Assembly: GCA_019744815.1 (NCBI GenBank)
Contig: JAIEUA010000011.1
Location: 372,001-436,000 of the forward strand
Source: Phycisphaerales bacterium
Lineage (GTDB): Bacteria; Planctomycetota; Phycisphaerae; Phycisphaerales; UBA1924
Direction: 5' to 3'
DNA: 64,000 nt
The first letter of the stretch is position 1. Every line of letters starts with the position of its first letter. The notes under the pieces were generated by a model. That model ran no database searches and had not been told where the DNA came from. It was given only the letters and a program-made list of their open reading frames with translations. Made by a program: the position numbers and the translations under genes. This document shows, piece after piece, positions 34,042 to 43,618 of this stretch.

Positions 34042-34581
34042 TCAGCTGGCCTTCTTGGCGTCGGACGAAGCGGTCAGAATCTCGTTGATGCGGACGCAGA
34101 AGTTGTCGTTGAGCACCAGCACCTCGCCGCGGGCGACGTGCCTCTCGTTGACGTAGATGTCCACCGGATCGCCCGCGAGCTTGTCGAGCTCGATCACCGC
34201 GCCGTCGCCGAGCTTCAACACGTCTTCCACCAGCATCCTGGTGCGGCCCAGCTCGATCTTCACCTGCAGGTCGACATCGGACAGCAGGTCGATCGGAGCC
34301 GGCGAGCCGTCGCCCACGCTCCCGGAGAACGCCGGCAGATCGAAGGACGTTGCGCCCGCCGCGGCCTCGGCCCCGACGACGCCGGGGCCGCGCACGCCCG
34401 CATCCGCGTCCGCCGCGGCAGGGGCCGGCTCGCTGGTCAGATCGCCCAGGCTCGCGATCGCGTCTTGAGCTGCTTTCAGAGCCGCCTCGGCCGCTTGATC
34501 CGCGGCGGGAGGCTTCGCGCTCGCCGCCGGCGGCGGCGTCTCGGGGCTGGGGGTGGAGTTGGGGGGTGTCTCGTCGGCCAT
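34042..34581 (-). CDS. fliN: Flagellar motor switch protein FliN
   Basis: A 179-residue protein whose C-terminal SpoA domain (about 98-172: DVDLQVKIELGRTRMLVEDVL...LDKLAGDPVDIYVN...ARGEVLVLNDNFCVRI) matches FliN, part of the C-ring of the rotor. The first 95 residues are low-complexity alanine/proline. The start at 34581 has AGG close by. FliM, its usual partner and neighbour, is not in the window. This is the first gene of the fliNOPQR-flhBA operon, and a sigma-54-like promoter lies about 135 nt upstream. Confidence 0.92.
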   Translation of the reverse strand: MADETPPNSTPSPETPPPAASAKPPAADQAAEAALKAAQDAIASLGDLTSEPAPAAADADAGVRGPGVVGAEAAAGATSFDLPAFSGSVGDGSPAPIDLLSDVDLQVKIELGRTRMLVEDVLKLGDGAVIELDKLAGDPVDIYVNERHVARGEVLVLNDNFCVRINEILTASSDAKKAS

Positions 34582-34712
34582 CCTGGCCCTCGCTGGTTGA
34601 AGTCCGAAGGCGCGCCGCCTCCGGTGACGCGTCCTGCGTCGCCGTTGTGATCGGCACCCCCTGCGCCCATCCAAGAGTTTTCCACGCCAAGACTGCGCCA
34701 CCCCTCTCCCGG

Positions 34713-34730
34713 TGCGCAACCCATGCGCCG
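34713..34730 (-). promoter_or_regulatory. Candidate sigma-54 promoter for fliN operon
   Basis: On the minus strand CGGCGCATGGGTTGCGCA has a GGC -24 element and TTGC -12 element with exact GG-N10-GC spacing. The predicted start site is about 120 nt before fliN. The first base is C rather than the consensus T. Confidence 0.5.
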
Positions 34731-34784
34731 CCCCCTTCAACCTCGGCCCTCCGTCGTCAGCACTCAGCCCTCCCACAAAACCAC

Positions 34785-34820
34785 GACGCCGCGGCGAGGT
34801 GGGGACTTCGCCGCGGCGTC
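34785..34820 (-). terminator. GC-rich hairpin after the DUF4097 gene
   Basis: A perfect 13-bp inverted repeat (34785-34797 with 34808-34820) with a 10-nt loop lies about 50 nt after the DUF4097 stop. On the minus strand it is followed by GTGGTTTTG, as expected for an intrinsic terminator of the DUF4097 transcript. It separates that gene from the fliN promoter region. Confidence 0.6.
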
Positions 34821-34871
34821 TTGCGTTTCCGGCGACACGCCGGATCGATTCGGTTGTCGTTTCGCCCCGTC

Positions 34872-35735
34872 TCAGTCAGCCTTCTTGGGTCTCTTGGCGG
34901 GCTTGGGCGCCTCTGCCTCGCCCGCGTACGAGATGGTCACACTCCCGTTGCTCGTCTCGATGCTCGATTCAGTCCCCCCCTTGCCGAAGGTCGCCACGCC
35001 CTCGGTGCTACCCCATCCTTTGCCGGAGGGCTTCTTGTTGATGTTTGAATCCGAAGGGAACGAGATCTTGGCGTTGCTCGTCTCAACAGCGAGCACGCCG
35101 TTGTAGGAACGGGGCACGATCAACTCGACCGGTGCGTTGGATGTCTCGACCGTGAACTTCTCGCTGGCTCCGTCCGCCAGCGTCACATGCACCGGGCCGT
35201 TCGAGGTTTCGATCGTGAGTTGGCCTCGGACTTCACTCGCGTCCACCGGAGCGTTGGAGGTTTCGATCGCCACCTCGCCCTCGTGATGCTCGATCGTCAC
35301 CGGACCGTTGCTGGTCTCCAGCACCGCGTGCCCCTGCATGCCCTCGACGTCGATCGGGCCGTTGCTCGTGCTGACCGTCACGCCCTTGGCCCGCGGCACC
35401 TCGATCCGCAGCGAGCAACCCATCCCATTGAGATTCTTCACATCCGGGAAATCAACCTTCACCGCCGAGCCCTTGCCGGTGTCGTTCGACGCCTCGACGT
35501 GGATCTTCTCCAGGTCTTCCTTGGTCTTGGCCTGCAGCTCCGCGGTGATCACAAGGTGGTCGCCGTCGCTCGGCACGATCGACACGGACCCGTTACGAGT
35601 CGAGACGCTGATCGGCTGTCCCGCCGACGCCGCGATCTTCAGGTTCCGGGTCTCGCGGACCGGCTCCCAAATTGCGGCGGCGTGAAACGAGACGATCGCA
35701 ACAACGGGAGCAAGCCAGAGCATGGACGACCGCAT
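34872..35735 (-). CDS. DUF4097-type beta-helix surface protein
   Basis: A 287-residue protein with a signal peptide (about 5-21) followed by a repetitive beta-solenoid containing at least six ETSN(G/A)(P/A) turns, spaced about 18-20 residues apart. This is the DUF4097/putative-adhesin pattern. The function is not known; members often sit in the envelope. It ends with a lysine/proline tail. A paralogue lies directly upstream with the same orientation, 146 nt away. The terminator at 34785-34820 follows it. Confidence 0.8.
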   Translation of the reverse strand: MRSSMLWLAPVVAIVSFHAAAIWEPVRETRNLKIAASAGQPISVSTRNGSVSIVPSDGDHLVITAELQAKTKEDLEKIHVEASNDTGKGSAVKVDFPDVKNLNGMGCSLRIEVPRAKGVTVSTSNGPIDVEGMQGHAVLETSNGPVTIEHHEGEVAIETSNAPVDASEVRGQLTIETSNGPVHVTLADGASEKFTVETSNAPVELIVPRSYNGVLAVETSNAKISFPSDSNINKKPSGKGWGSTEGVATFGKGGTESSIETSNGSVTISYAGEAEAPKPAKRPKKAD

Positions 35736-35881
35736 GGGAAACTCCTGAAAACCCCGGGGACTGCCTTCCGAAACAGCCGCACACGCGGCCGCTCATGCAC
35801 GATGCGCCGGGCGACCCGCTCCGGCACGAAAACAACACATCAACGCCAAACGCGTGCAGCCACGACCGCGATCGCACCAAC

Positions 35882-36814
35882 TCAGCGCACGCCCACCGGC
35901 TGCTGGCTGCTGCTGCTCGCGGTGATACTCACCGAACCGTTCGAGGTGCTCACGCTCGACGCCGCCCCACCGCTGCCAAAGACCAGCGTCGCCGACCTCC
36001 CCGAATCCAGGTTGCTCACGGTCATCGGCGAGTTCAGCCGCACCCGCCCGTTGCTGGTCGACGCCCGCAGCTCCCCCACAAATGCCTGTCCCAGGGCCAC
36101 GTCGACGCTCCCATTGGACGACCGCAACTGGATCGGACCCGGAGAGGTCTCCGACAAGTGGGCTGTGATGCTGGCGTTGGACGTGTGCGCCACCGCGCGC
36201 CCGCCGATGTTCATCAGCTCCACCCGCCCGTTGCTGGTGATCGCTTCCACCGCGCCCGACGCGTCGCGGATATCGATCCCCGCGTTCGACGTTTCGGCCT
36301 GCACCTCGCCGGCGTGATTGATCACACGGATGGAGCCGTTGGATGTATCCAGATCCGCCAGCCCCGCACAATCCCGCAGCGCGATCTTCCCGTTGCTCGT
36401 TTCCACATGCACGCCGTTGGGCGCGGGAGCTTCAATCTTGAACGTGCACCCCTCCCCCGACTGCGGCCTGCCGTCGGGCCATTCCACCCGCACGCTCAGC
36501 GTTCCGCCCGCCGCATCCGCCAATACCTTGGTCTCGTCCAAGCGCTGCTGGCTGCGGGCTCGCAGCGTCGCGACCACCACCGCCTCCGAAACCGAGCTCG
36601 CGTGCACCTCGACGCCGCCATTGCGGCTGCGCACCTCCACCGGCGTGCCCGGCCCGACCGGCACCCGGACCGTGCGGGTCTCGCTGTACTGGGCGTTGTC
36701 GCTGAAGTCTCCGGCCACGATGATGCACCCGGGAAGGATCAGCCCGGCGCCCGCACAGAGCACGCCGAGGGTGAGGAATCGAACGACCGGACGCAATGTA
36801 GCACGATGGAACAT
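35882..36814 (-). CDS. DUF4097-type lipoprotein
   Basis: The 310-residue paralogue has a lipoprotein signal: a hydrophobic stretch then LPGC (Cys30). The mature part begins with a beta-rich section (VRSRNGGVEVHA) and continues with repeated TSN(G/A) turns at roughly 19-residue spacing, ending in TSNGSVSITASSSSQQ. It is likely anchored in a membrane and folds as a beta-helix. It shares the repeat and layout with the downstream gene, so the two probably arose by duplication. Divergent from the GH31 gene across 239 nt, where no clear promoter was identified; a GGGGCC hairpin at 36919-36935 has no obvious role. Confidence 0.8.
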   Translation of the reverse strand: MFHRATLRPVVRFLTLGVLCAGAGLILPGCIIVAGDFSDNAQYSETRTVRVPVGPGTPVEVRSRNGGVEVHASSVSEAVVVATLRARSQQRLDETKVLADAAGGTLSVRVEWPDGRPQSGEGCTFKIEAPAPNGVHVETSNGKIALRDCAGLADLDTSNGSIRVINHAGEVQAETSNAGIDIRDASGAVEAITSNGRVELMNIGGRAVAHTSNASITAHLSETSPGPIQLRSSNGSVDVALGQAFVGELRASTSNGRVRLNSPMTVSNLDSGRSATLVFGSGGAASSVSTSNGSVSITASSSSQQPVGVR

Positions 36815-37053
36815 GAAGATGGCTCCGAATGGATGACAACGGCCCAGCCGACACCCCGCCGCGTCTTTGGGGAAGATGCCCGGGAGATTGCGTCCCGTCG
36901 GTTTCCGTTAGACATTGCGGGGCCCCTGCGGCCCCTCTTCTGAGGGATCGCCATTCCTATTCTCTGGCCGCGCCAAAGCCTTCGGCGGCGGCACCTCTCC
37001 CCATCCACCCCCTCTGCTGTCTCTCGCCGAGGCAGCAGGTCGAGCAGCGCGAC

Positions 37054-39285
37054 ATGACCTTCCCCAAGCCTGTTCCCGACTACGTCTTCCCCCGTCCCCC
37101 CGCGATCCACGCCGTCGGAGAGTGGCGCCCCGCCGCCCCCCCGGTGTCGCTGGATGGCGGAGCGGTCCGCTTCCGCGATCCGCTCTTCGCGTCGATCGCC
37201 CCACCACCCTTCCCGGCGTACACCGATCAGCCCGTTGCCCGCGGCCGCGCCTTGGGCGTCCGCACTCGCCCGCGCTTTGCGCAGGCCGATCAGTGGGCCC
37301 TGGCACACATCGCCGTCGAACCCGGCACCTCGCTCTACGGCACCGGCGAACAGCCCGGTCGCCTACTCCGCAACGGCATCAAGCGGAACATCTGGACCAC
37401 CGACTGCTTCGGCTACGAAGAGTCCATGCCCTCGCTCTATCAGGCTCACCCCTGGGTGTTGGGCGTTCGGCCCGACGGCACCGCGTTCGGCGTCATCCAC
37501 GAGAGCACGCATCGGGGCGTGGTCGATCTCCGCGACGGGATCCTCTTCGCCGCCCAGTACTCCACCCGCGACACGCAGAGCCCCGGTGTCACGGTGATCG
37601 AAGGCCAGAGCGCACAGGAAGTCCTCCGCGCTCTTGCTCGCCTCACCGGGACTATGCCCATGCCGCCGCGCTGGGCGATCCAGTATCAGCAGTGCCGCTG
37701 GAGCTACGAGCCCGATTCCCGCGTGCGCGAGATCGCCGAGGGATTCCGCAAGCGCAAGCTTCCCTGCGGCGTGATCTGGATGGACATCGACTACATGTTC
37801 GGCTACCGCTGCTTCACCTTCGACACCGGCAAATTCCCCGAGCCCAAGTCCCTCAACGACTATTTGCACTCGATCGGATTCAAGAGCGTCTGGATGATCG
37901 ACCCCGGTCTCATGACCGACGACAACTACCCGGCCTACCGCGAAGGCAAAGCCGGTGACCACTTCATCAAGAACCGCTTCGGCCACGACTTCGTCGGCAA
38001 GGTCTGGCCCGGGCCGTGCTCGTTCCCCGATTTCACCCGCAAGCGCACCCGCGACTGGTGGGGCACCCTCTATAAGGACTACATGGCGACCGGAATCGAC
38101 GGCGTGTGGAACGACATGAACGAGCCCGCCGTCTTCGACGTCCCCAACAAGCAGATGCCCGAGAGCAACGTGCACGAGGCCGACCCCGAACTCGGCGGCC
38201 GCGGCAACCACCTCCGCTACCGCAACATCTTCGGCATGCAGATGGTCCGCGCCAGCCGCCACGGCATGGAGAAGGCCTGCCCCGACAAACGCCCCTTCGT
38301 CCTCACCCGCTCCAACTTCCTCGGCGGACACCGCTACGCCGCCACGTGGACCGGCGACAACAAGAGCAACTGGCGCCACCTCCGCTGGTCGATCCCGATG
38401 GTGCTCAACCTCGGCCTCAGCGGCCAGCCCTTCGTCGGTCCCGACATCGGCGGCTTCGCCGACAACGCCGACGCCGAGCTCTTCGCACGCTGGATGGGCA
38501 TCGGTGCGCTGCTCCCCTTCGCCCGCGGCCACAGCGTCAAGGACAGCATCGATCACGAACCCTGGTCCTTCGGCGAGAAGTGCGAAGCCACCTGCCGCCG
38601 CGCCCTCGAACGCCGCGCTCGCCTGCTGCCGTACCTCTACACGCTGTTCCGCGAAGCCCACCTCACCGGCCTGCCCGTCGCACGCCCGCTCTTCTTCGCC
38701 AATCCCAAGCAGCGCGCCCTCCGCGCCGTCGACGATTCGTTCCTCCTCGGCGACGCCCTGCTCGTCCGCTGCAACGTCTGGTCCAACAGCGAGATGAATC
38801 GCGACCCCAAGGGCATGCCCACCTCCGGCCTCGGCGGCATCGGAGCCGCCAGCGCCCCGCTGCCGGAACTCGCCGCCGGAAACTGGTGTCCTTTCGAACT
38901 CCTCGATCCGCACACCCCGGTCGCCAAGCTCCAGCGCGACCCCGACCTTCCCGAACTCTTCCTTAAGCCCGGCTCGATCCTGCCCATCGGCCCCGTCATG
39001 CAGTACGACGGCGAGAAGCCGCTCGACCCGCTCACGCTCATCGTCGCGGTCGATCACAAGCAGGAAGCCCGCGGCGAGCTTTACGAAGACTCCGGCGACG
39101 GCTACCACTACGAAAAGGGCGACTTCGCGCTCACCCAGTTCGAGGCCAAAGCCACAGGCAAGTCCGTCCTCGTCACCGGCCGCCAAACCGAAGGCGTCTA
39201 CCCCATCCCCCAGCGTCAGGTCGAGGTCATCGTCCTCCACCAGGACGGCCACGTCAGCAAGGGCGAGTACCGCGCATCAACTTGA
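37054..39285 (+). CDS. GH31 alpha-glucosidase
   Basis: A 743-residue glycoside hydrolase of family 31. The catalytic nucleophile is the Asp in GVWNDMNEPA (around residue 350) and the acid/base Asp lies in TGDNKSNWRHL (around 435); other family blocks are GTGEQPGRL, RWAIQYQQCRWSYEP, GVIWMDIDYM and PFVGPDIGGF. No signal peptide is seen, so it is probably cytoplasmic. Start at 37054 is the first ATG before the domain; upstream frame is arginine-rich. It would release glucose from alpha-glucans or maltodextrins, although GH31 also includes alpha-xylosidases. No neighbouring sugar genes are seen. Confidence 0.92.
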   Translation: MTFPKPVPDYVFPRPPAIHAVGEWRPAAPPVSLDGGAVRFRDPLFASIAPPPFPAYTDQPVARGRALGVRTRPRFAQADQWALAHIAVEPGTSLYGTGEQPGRLLRNGIKRNIWTTDCFGYEESMPSLYQAHPWVLGVRPDGTAFGVIHESTHRGVVDLRDGILFAAQYSTRDTQSPGVTVIEGQSAQEVLRALARLTGTMPMPPRWAIQYQQCRWSYEPDSRVREIAEGFRKRKLPCGVIWMDIDYMFGYRCFTFDTGKFPEPKSLNDYLHSIGFKSVWMIDPGLMTDDNYPAYREGKAGDHFIKNRFGHDFVGKVWPGPCSFPDFTRKRTRDWWGTLYKDYMATGIDGVWNDMNEPAVFDVPNKQMPESNVHEADPELGGRGNHLRYRNIFGMQMVRASRHGMEKACPDKRPFVLTRSNFLGGHRYAATWTGDNKSNWRHLRWSIPMVLNLGLSGQPFVGPDIGGFADNADAELFARWMGIGALLPFARGHSVKDSIDHEPWSFGEKCEATCRRALERRARLLPYLYTLFREAHLTGLPVARPLFFANPKQRALRAVDDSFLLGDALLVRCNVWSNSEMNRDPKGMPTSGLGGIGAASAPLPELAAGNWCPFELLDPHTPVAKLQRDPDLPELFLKPGSILPIGPVMQYDGEKPLDPLTLIVAVDHKQEARGELYEDSGDGYHYEKGDFALTQFEAKATGKSVLVTGRQTEGVYPIPQRQVEVIVLHQDGHVSKGEYRAST

Positions 39286-39406
39286 TGCCCCGATGCCTTG
39301 CTGCCTCGATGCCTTCTTGGTTATCACCCCCTTCACCCGAATGCGTCCCGCACGGCTGAAGGTGCGCCGCGAAAAGACCCGATAGAGCAGTTGTTGCCGA
39401 TTCGAT

Positions 39407-39432
39407 CAACGCCGCGACGGACCGCGGCGTTG
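39407..39432 (+). terminator. Hairpin after the GH31 gene
   Basis: CAACGCCGCG (39407-39416) pairs perfectly with CGCGGCGTTG (39423-39432), 6-nt loop. It lies 120 nt after the GH31 stop and 50 nt before the TPR gene. The following TGTCGTGG is not a T-tract. The gap 39286-39330 contains repeated GATGCC units. Confidence 0.4.
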
Positions 39433-39484
39433 TGTCGTGGTCGTGCCCTGGCCTTCTCTGTTTTCTCGTTGCGCGAAGTGATCC

Positions 39485-41938
39485 GTGGCTGACGCACCCG
39501 AGACAACCCCAACACCCGAGCCCGCGCCCGCGTCGTGGCGCGACGCCTGGCAGCTCCCGGTCTTCGCGATCTCCGGTATCGCGCTGGCCGCGGGCCTCGC
39601 GGCGGTGATGATGGCCCGACCCGCCACCGACGTGATGCCGCGGGTCGAAGAAGCCACCAAGCTCGTCGAACAGGAGAAGTTCGAGGACGCGATCAAGCTG
39701 CTGAACACCGAGGTCTGGCCCCAGATCGAGAAGGGCAAGCTGCCCGCCAGCGGGCAAAAGCAGTACCACCTGCTCATCGCCCGCTCGATCTACGAGGCCA
39801 CGATGGCCAAGAAGCTGACCAGCGAAGAGAACTTCGACAACGTCATCAAGAGCTATCTGCAAGCCGAGGAGATGAAGCAGCGCCTCGACGCCCAGGACAT
39901 CGACCGCTTCGCCCGCTGCCTCATCACCCTGGATCGACTCGAAGAAGCCCAGAACCGGATCGACAGCCTGCCCAGCGGCGAGCGCACCCGCCGCATCGCG
40001 CTGGTGCGGTCGCTCGTCACCCGCATCCTCGCTCGCCCCGAGCCCGACCAGGAACGAGCCACCGCACTGGTCGCGTGGATGCTCAGCGAGCCGAGCCTCC
40101 CCGACCCCGACCGCGTCTGGGCCATCGCACGTCAGGCCGAGCTCCGAGTCCTGGGAGGGTTCCTGGACGAGGCGATCCGCGGCATGCTGCAGCAGCTGCC
40201 GCGTCTGGATGAGGGGCACAACGAGGAACGTGCCGAGCTGCTCGGGTTGCTCGGCCGCGCCTATCTCGTGCAGGGTCATCCCGAAGAAGCCGAGAAGTGG
40301 CTGAACCGCGCGCTCGCCGCGGCCAACGGCAGCGAGCCGCTCACCAGCCGCTCACGGCTGCTCCTGGCCAACATCTCCGCCGCCCGCAACGACTTCGAAA
40401 CCGCCAAGGGCCTTTACCAGACGATCCTCGAGACCCCGGGCACCAAGTCGCTCCGCCGCGCCTCGCTCATGGGACTGGGCGAAGTCCTCGCGTCGCTGGA
40501 CGAGACCGAACCCTCTCTCGAGGCCTATTCCCGACTGGCTCAGGCCTTCAACGACCCGACCACCGACAGCACGCTCACCAAAGGTGCCGCCGCCGAGAGC
40601 ATGCTCGCCCGATTCCGCACCCGCTACGACGCGGGCGACGCGAACACGGCCCTGCGGTACGCCTCGCTCGCCGAGTCGCTCTACCCCGAGAACAAGCGCC
40701 CCGCCGAGGTGCTCCGCGCGCTGGGTGACTCGCACCGCACCCTTGCCGAGGAGGCCATCGCCGAGTTCTCCAATGGCTCGGCCAAGGTCAGCATCATGGA
40801 CCTGGACCCGACCACCCGCAAGCGGGCTCGGGAGCATTTCATCTCCGCGGCCAAAGCGTTCAAGGCCCACACCGCCTCGGTCGCGTCGCAGAACAGCGCC
40901 GCCTTTGGCGACTCGCTCTGGCTCGCGGCCGACGCCTTCGACCGCGCCGGCGAACAGGATCAGGCGGTCGCGCTCTTCAAGCAGTACGCCGAGGAGTTTC
41001 CCGCCGACCCCAGGAGCGCCGAGGCCAAGTTCCGCCTCGCCCGTTGCTACCAGGCCAGAGGCGATCTCGACCTGGCGGTCCAGACCTTCGAGGAGATCAT
41101 CAACTCCCGCGAGGGCGTCCCCGGCCGGGTCGGCACCGGTCCCTTCGCCGACGCCAGCTACGTCCCGCTCGCCCAGTCTCTGATCGCCACCGAAGACCCA
41201 CAAAAGCTCCAGCGTGCCGAGGATCTGCTCCTCTCCGTCCTCAACGGCTCGGTCAGCGGCGTCGATTCTCCCAACTTCCGAAGCGCCCTGGCCGAGTTCG
41301 GCACGATGTGCTACCGCAACGGGAACTACGACCGGGCGATCGAACGCATCGAGGAGATGCTCGCCCGCGAGCCCAACACCCCGAGCGCCGAGCTGCTCCG
41401 CTTCCGCCTCGCCGACAGCTACCGCCTCTCCGCCGAAGAGCTCCGCAAAGCCGACAGCGAGGGCAAGCCTCTCGAGCAGCGCCAGGCCAACGAACGGACC
41501 CGCCGCGAGCGCCTCGCCAAGGCCGCCGTCGCGTTCGATCAGACCCGTCGGGCCCTTGAGGCCAAGCCCGCCAACAAGCGCACCGTGGTGGAGGAGACCT
41601 ATCTCCGAAACGCCTACTTCTACCTGGGTGACTGCGAGTACCACCAGGGCAACTACGACGACGCGATCCGTGCCTACACCGCCGCCCGCGACCGCTACCC
41701 CAACGAGCCCTCCTCGCTCGTCGCCATGACCCAGATCGTGAACGCCAACCTCGAACGCGGCGACTACAAGGCAGCCGCCACCGCCAACGAACGCGCCCGC
41801 CGTTTCTACAAGAGCCTGCCCGCCGAGGTCTGGAACGACCCCGACCTGCCGATGACCCGCGAGAACTGGGAACGCTGGCTCGACTCCACCGATCGACTCG
41901 CCAACGCCCAAGCGATGGAACAACAAGAGCACGAGTAA
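39485..41938 (+). CDS. Membrane-anchored TPR-repeat protein
   Basis: An 817-residue protein with an N-terminal transmembrane anchor (about 26-44) and many tetratricopeptide-like helical repeats up to residue 780. Recognisable TPR signatures include GLLGRAYLVQGHPEEAEKWL near 260, and FLGDCEYHQGNYDDAIRAY near 720. TPR proteins act as scaffolds; there is no enzymatic motif. Start is GTG. It is placed between GH31 and the flagellar cluster, 78 nt before the FlgN-like gene, so a link to the flagellum or envelope assembly is possible but unproven. Confidence 0.75.
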   Translation: MADAPETTPTPEPAPASWRDAWQLPVFAISGIALAAGLAAVMMARPATDVMPRVEEATKLVEQEKFEDAIKLLNTEVWPQIEKGKLPASGQKQYHLLIARSIYEATMAKKLTSEENFDNVIKSYLQAEEMKQRLDAQDIDRFARCLITLDRLEEAQNRIDSLPSGERTRRIALVRSLVTRILARPEPDQERATALVAWMLSEPSLPDPDRVWAIARQAELRVLGGFLDEAIRGMLQQLPRLDEGHNEERAELLGLLGRAYLVQGHPEEAEKWLNRALAAANGSEPLTSRSRLLLANISAARNDFETAKGLYQTILETPGTKSLRRASLMGLGEVLASLDETEPSLEAYSRLAQAFNDPTTDSTLTKGAAAESMLARFRTRYDAGDANTALRYASLAESLYPENKRPAEVLRALGDSHRTLAEEAIAEFSNGSAKVSIMDLDPTTRKRAREHFISAAKAFKAHTASVASQNSAAFGDSLWLAADAFDRAGEQDQAVALFKQYAEEFPADPRSAEAKFRLARCYQARGDLDLAVQTFEEIINSREGVPGRVGTGPFADASYVPLAQSLIATEDPQKLQRAEDLLLSVLNGSVSGVDSPNFRSALAEFGTMCYRNGNYDRAIERIEEMLAREPNTPSAELLRFRLADSYRLSAEELRKADSEGKPLEQRQANERTRRERLAKAAVAFDQTRRALEAKPANKRTVVEETYLRNAYFYLGDCEYHQGNYDDAIRAYTAARDRYPNEPSSLVAMTQIVNANLERGDYKAAATANERARRFYKSLPAEVWNDPDLPMTRENWERWLDSTDRLANAQAMEQQEHE

Positions 41939-42016
41939 GCCGTCCCCACTGTCCAACAACATCCCCACACTCCTCGCGATCCGGATCGATCGCGACTCCC
42001 GAGCCGGAGGCTCCCC

Positions 42017-42460
42017 ATGACTCAAACAAACTCAAACGCGGACCGCGCGCTGGCGCTTCTCAACGAGCAGCACGAGCTGCTCGAGGCAGTCGGTCGACTC
42101 TGCACGGCGCAGTCACGCCTCATCGATGAAGACGAGGCCGAGGACCTGCTCGCCGTCATCGAGCAACGCGGGTTGATTCTGGAGAAGGCTGCCGCGCTCG
42201 GGAACGAGATCGATCGAGTCGCCGCGTCGATCCCCCCGGACGACGCCGCGCAGCCGCTGATCCGACGCCGCCGCACCGCGATCACCGAGCTCGCCCGAGC
42301 CATCGCCGCCGCCGACGCCGCCGACACCAAGCGCCTCGGTTCCAAACGTGATGAACTCGCCCGGGCGCTCGCGTCGATGAACACCAATCGCGTCGCGACC
42401 GGTGCCTACGCCGCCCCGAGCAAACTCAGCGGCCCCGGGTTTCAGGACACCAACGCGTAA
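42017..42460 (+). CDS. flgN: FlgN-like flagellar chaperone
   Basis: The 147-residue protein is almost wholly alpha-helical (residues 8-120) and resembles FlgN, the export chaperone for hook-associated proteins: an early LL.EQHELLEAV segment and a second long helix with RRRRTAITELARAI. It lacks strong diagnostic motifs, so the call rests on helical pattern, size and position at the start of the plus-strand flagellar cluster. A generic coiled-coil protein is the alternative. It lies 37 nt before the sensor kinase gene. Confidence 0.55.
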   Translation: MTQTNSNADRALALLNEQHELLEAVGRLCTAQSRLIDEDEAEDLLAVIEQRGLILEKAAALGNEIDRVAASIPPDDAAQPLIRRRRTAITELARAIAAADAADTKRLGSKRDELARALASMNTNRVATGAYAAPSKLSGPGFQDTNA

Positions 42461-42497
42461 ACGACCCTTGACTTCCACCCTCGGCGGAGCACGAGGC

Positions 42498-43580
42498 ATG
42501 AACCAGAACGATCCTTCCCTCGAACCACTGCCACCCACCACACCCCCAGCGGGAACGACACTCGTCTCCGCACCCAAGGGCACACTGACCGCCGGCGATC
42601 TCGCCGAGCTGATGTCCGCGTTCAACGACGTCACCGGCAAGCTGCAGTTCACCCACGAGCAGCTCCGCTCCGAGGTCGCCCGCCTCAGCCGCGAGCTGCG
42701 TGAGGCCAACGAACAGCTCGAACGCGCCAGCCGCCTCGCCGCCCTCGGCGAGATGGCCGCCGGCATCGCCCACGAGATCCGCAATCCTCTCGGCTCGATC
42801 TCGCTCTTCGCCCGCATGCTCCGCGACGACCTGGGCGAGCGCCCCGAGCAGCACAAGCTCGCCGAGAAGATCCTCACCGCCACCCGCGGCCTCAACGCCG
42901 TCGTCGGTGACGTGCTCGCCTTCTCCCGCGAGTTCCGCATCGCCGCCGAGCCTCTCTCCACCGCGACCCTCCTCGACCGCGCCCTCGAAGCCTGCCAGCA
43001 CGACGGCGTCGAGGGCTGGGCCACCGTCACCATCGAGCGGCCCGAGACCGACAAGCTCCCCGCGGACCTGCAAGAACTCAAGGGCGACGAGACGCTGCTG
43101 CACCAGGCCCTCACCAACGTCATCCGCAACGCCATCGAGGCCATGGTCGAGACCAACGCCTCGCCCCGCACGCTCCGCATCGAACTCAAACGCCGCCAGC
43201 TCGCCGCCCGCGACGGCAAGCGTGCCCGCTTTGCCTGCATCAGCGTCCGCGACAGCGGCCCCGGCCTCGCGCCCGACGTGCTCACCCGCATGTTCAACCC
43301 GTTCTTCACCACCCGCAAGGCCGGCACCGGCCTGGGACTCGCCATTGTCCACCGCATCATGGACGCGCACGCCGGACGGGTGATCGCCTCGAACAACGCC
43401 GACGCGCCCGGCGCCACCATCGAGCTCCTGCTCCCCATGTCCCGCGCCGCCGAAACAACCCAACGCGCAGAAAGTTCTGGTCCGATACACGCGGTTTCGC
43501 CGATGGAGGCAGTCGAGCAAACTTTGCCGCTCGTCACCGTCGCGGGCTCGCCGGATCGGAGGCTATCCGGAGCCGCGTGA
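42498..43580 (+). CDS. Sensor histidine kinase, FlrB-like
   Basis: A 360-residue kinase without transmembrane segments, suggesting cytoplasmic sensing. A coiled coil at about 50-80 leads to the H box with phospho-acceptor His92 (GIAHEIRNPL), then the N box (NVIRNAIEAM), G boxes (DSGPGLAP, GTGLGLAIV) and F box (FNPFFTTRKAG). The architecture matches FlrB/FleS-type kinases of flagellar cascades. It precedes the sigma-54 response regulator; the GTG option for the regulator overlaps this stop codon. The signal is unknown. Confidence 0.85.
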   Translation: MNQNDPSLEPLPPTTPPAGTTLVSAPKGTLTAGDLAELMSAFNDVTGKLQFTHEQLRSEVARLSRELREANEQLERASRLAALGEMAAGIAHEIRNPLGSISLFARMLRDDLGERPEQHKLAEKILTATRGLNAVVGDVLAFSREFRIAAEPLSTATLLDRALEACQHDGVEGWATVTIERPETDKLPADLQELKGDETLLHQALTNVIRNAIEAMVETNASPRTLRIELKRRQLAARDGKRARFACISVRDSGPGLAPDVLTRMFNPFFTTRKAGTGLGLAIVHRIMDAHAGRVIASNNADAPGATIELLLPMSRAAETTQRAESSGPIHAVSPMEAVEQTLPLVTVAGSPDRRLSGAA

Positions 43581-43618
43581 ACAGAACGGTGCCGCGGCTG
43601 CATGACGGAGTCGTGCGT

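Noticed and set aside
36919..36935. GGGGCC/GGCCCC hairpin between the DUF4097 lipoprotein and GH31 genes
   Set aside because: The two flanking genes diverge, so a terminator is not expected, and no T-tract follows; no other support.
37363..39252. Minus-strand frame of 629 codons over the GH31 gene
   Set aside because: Shadow of a clearly conserved glycosidase; no domain.
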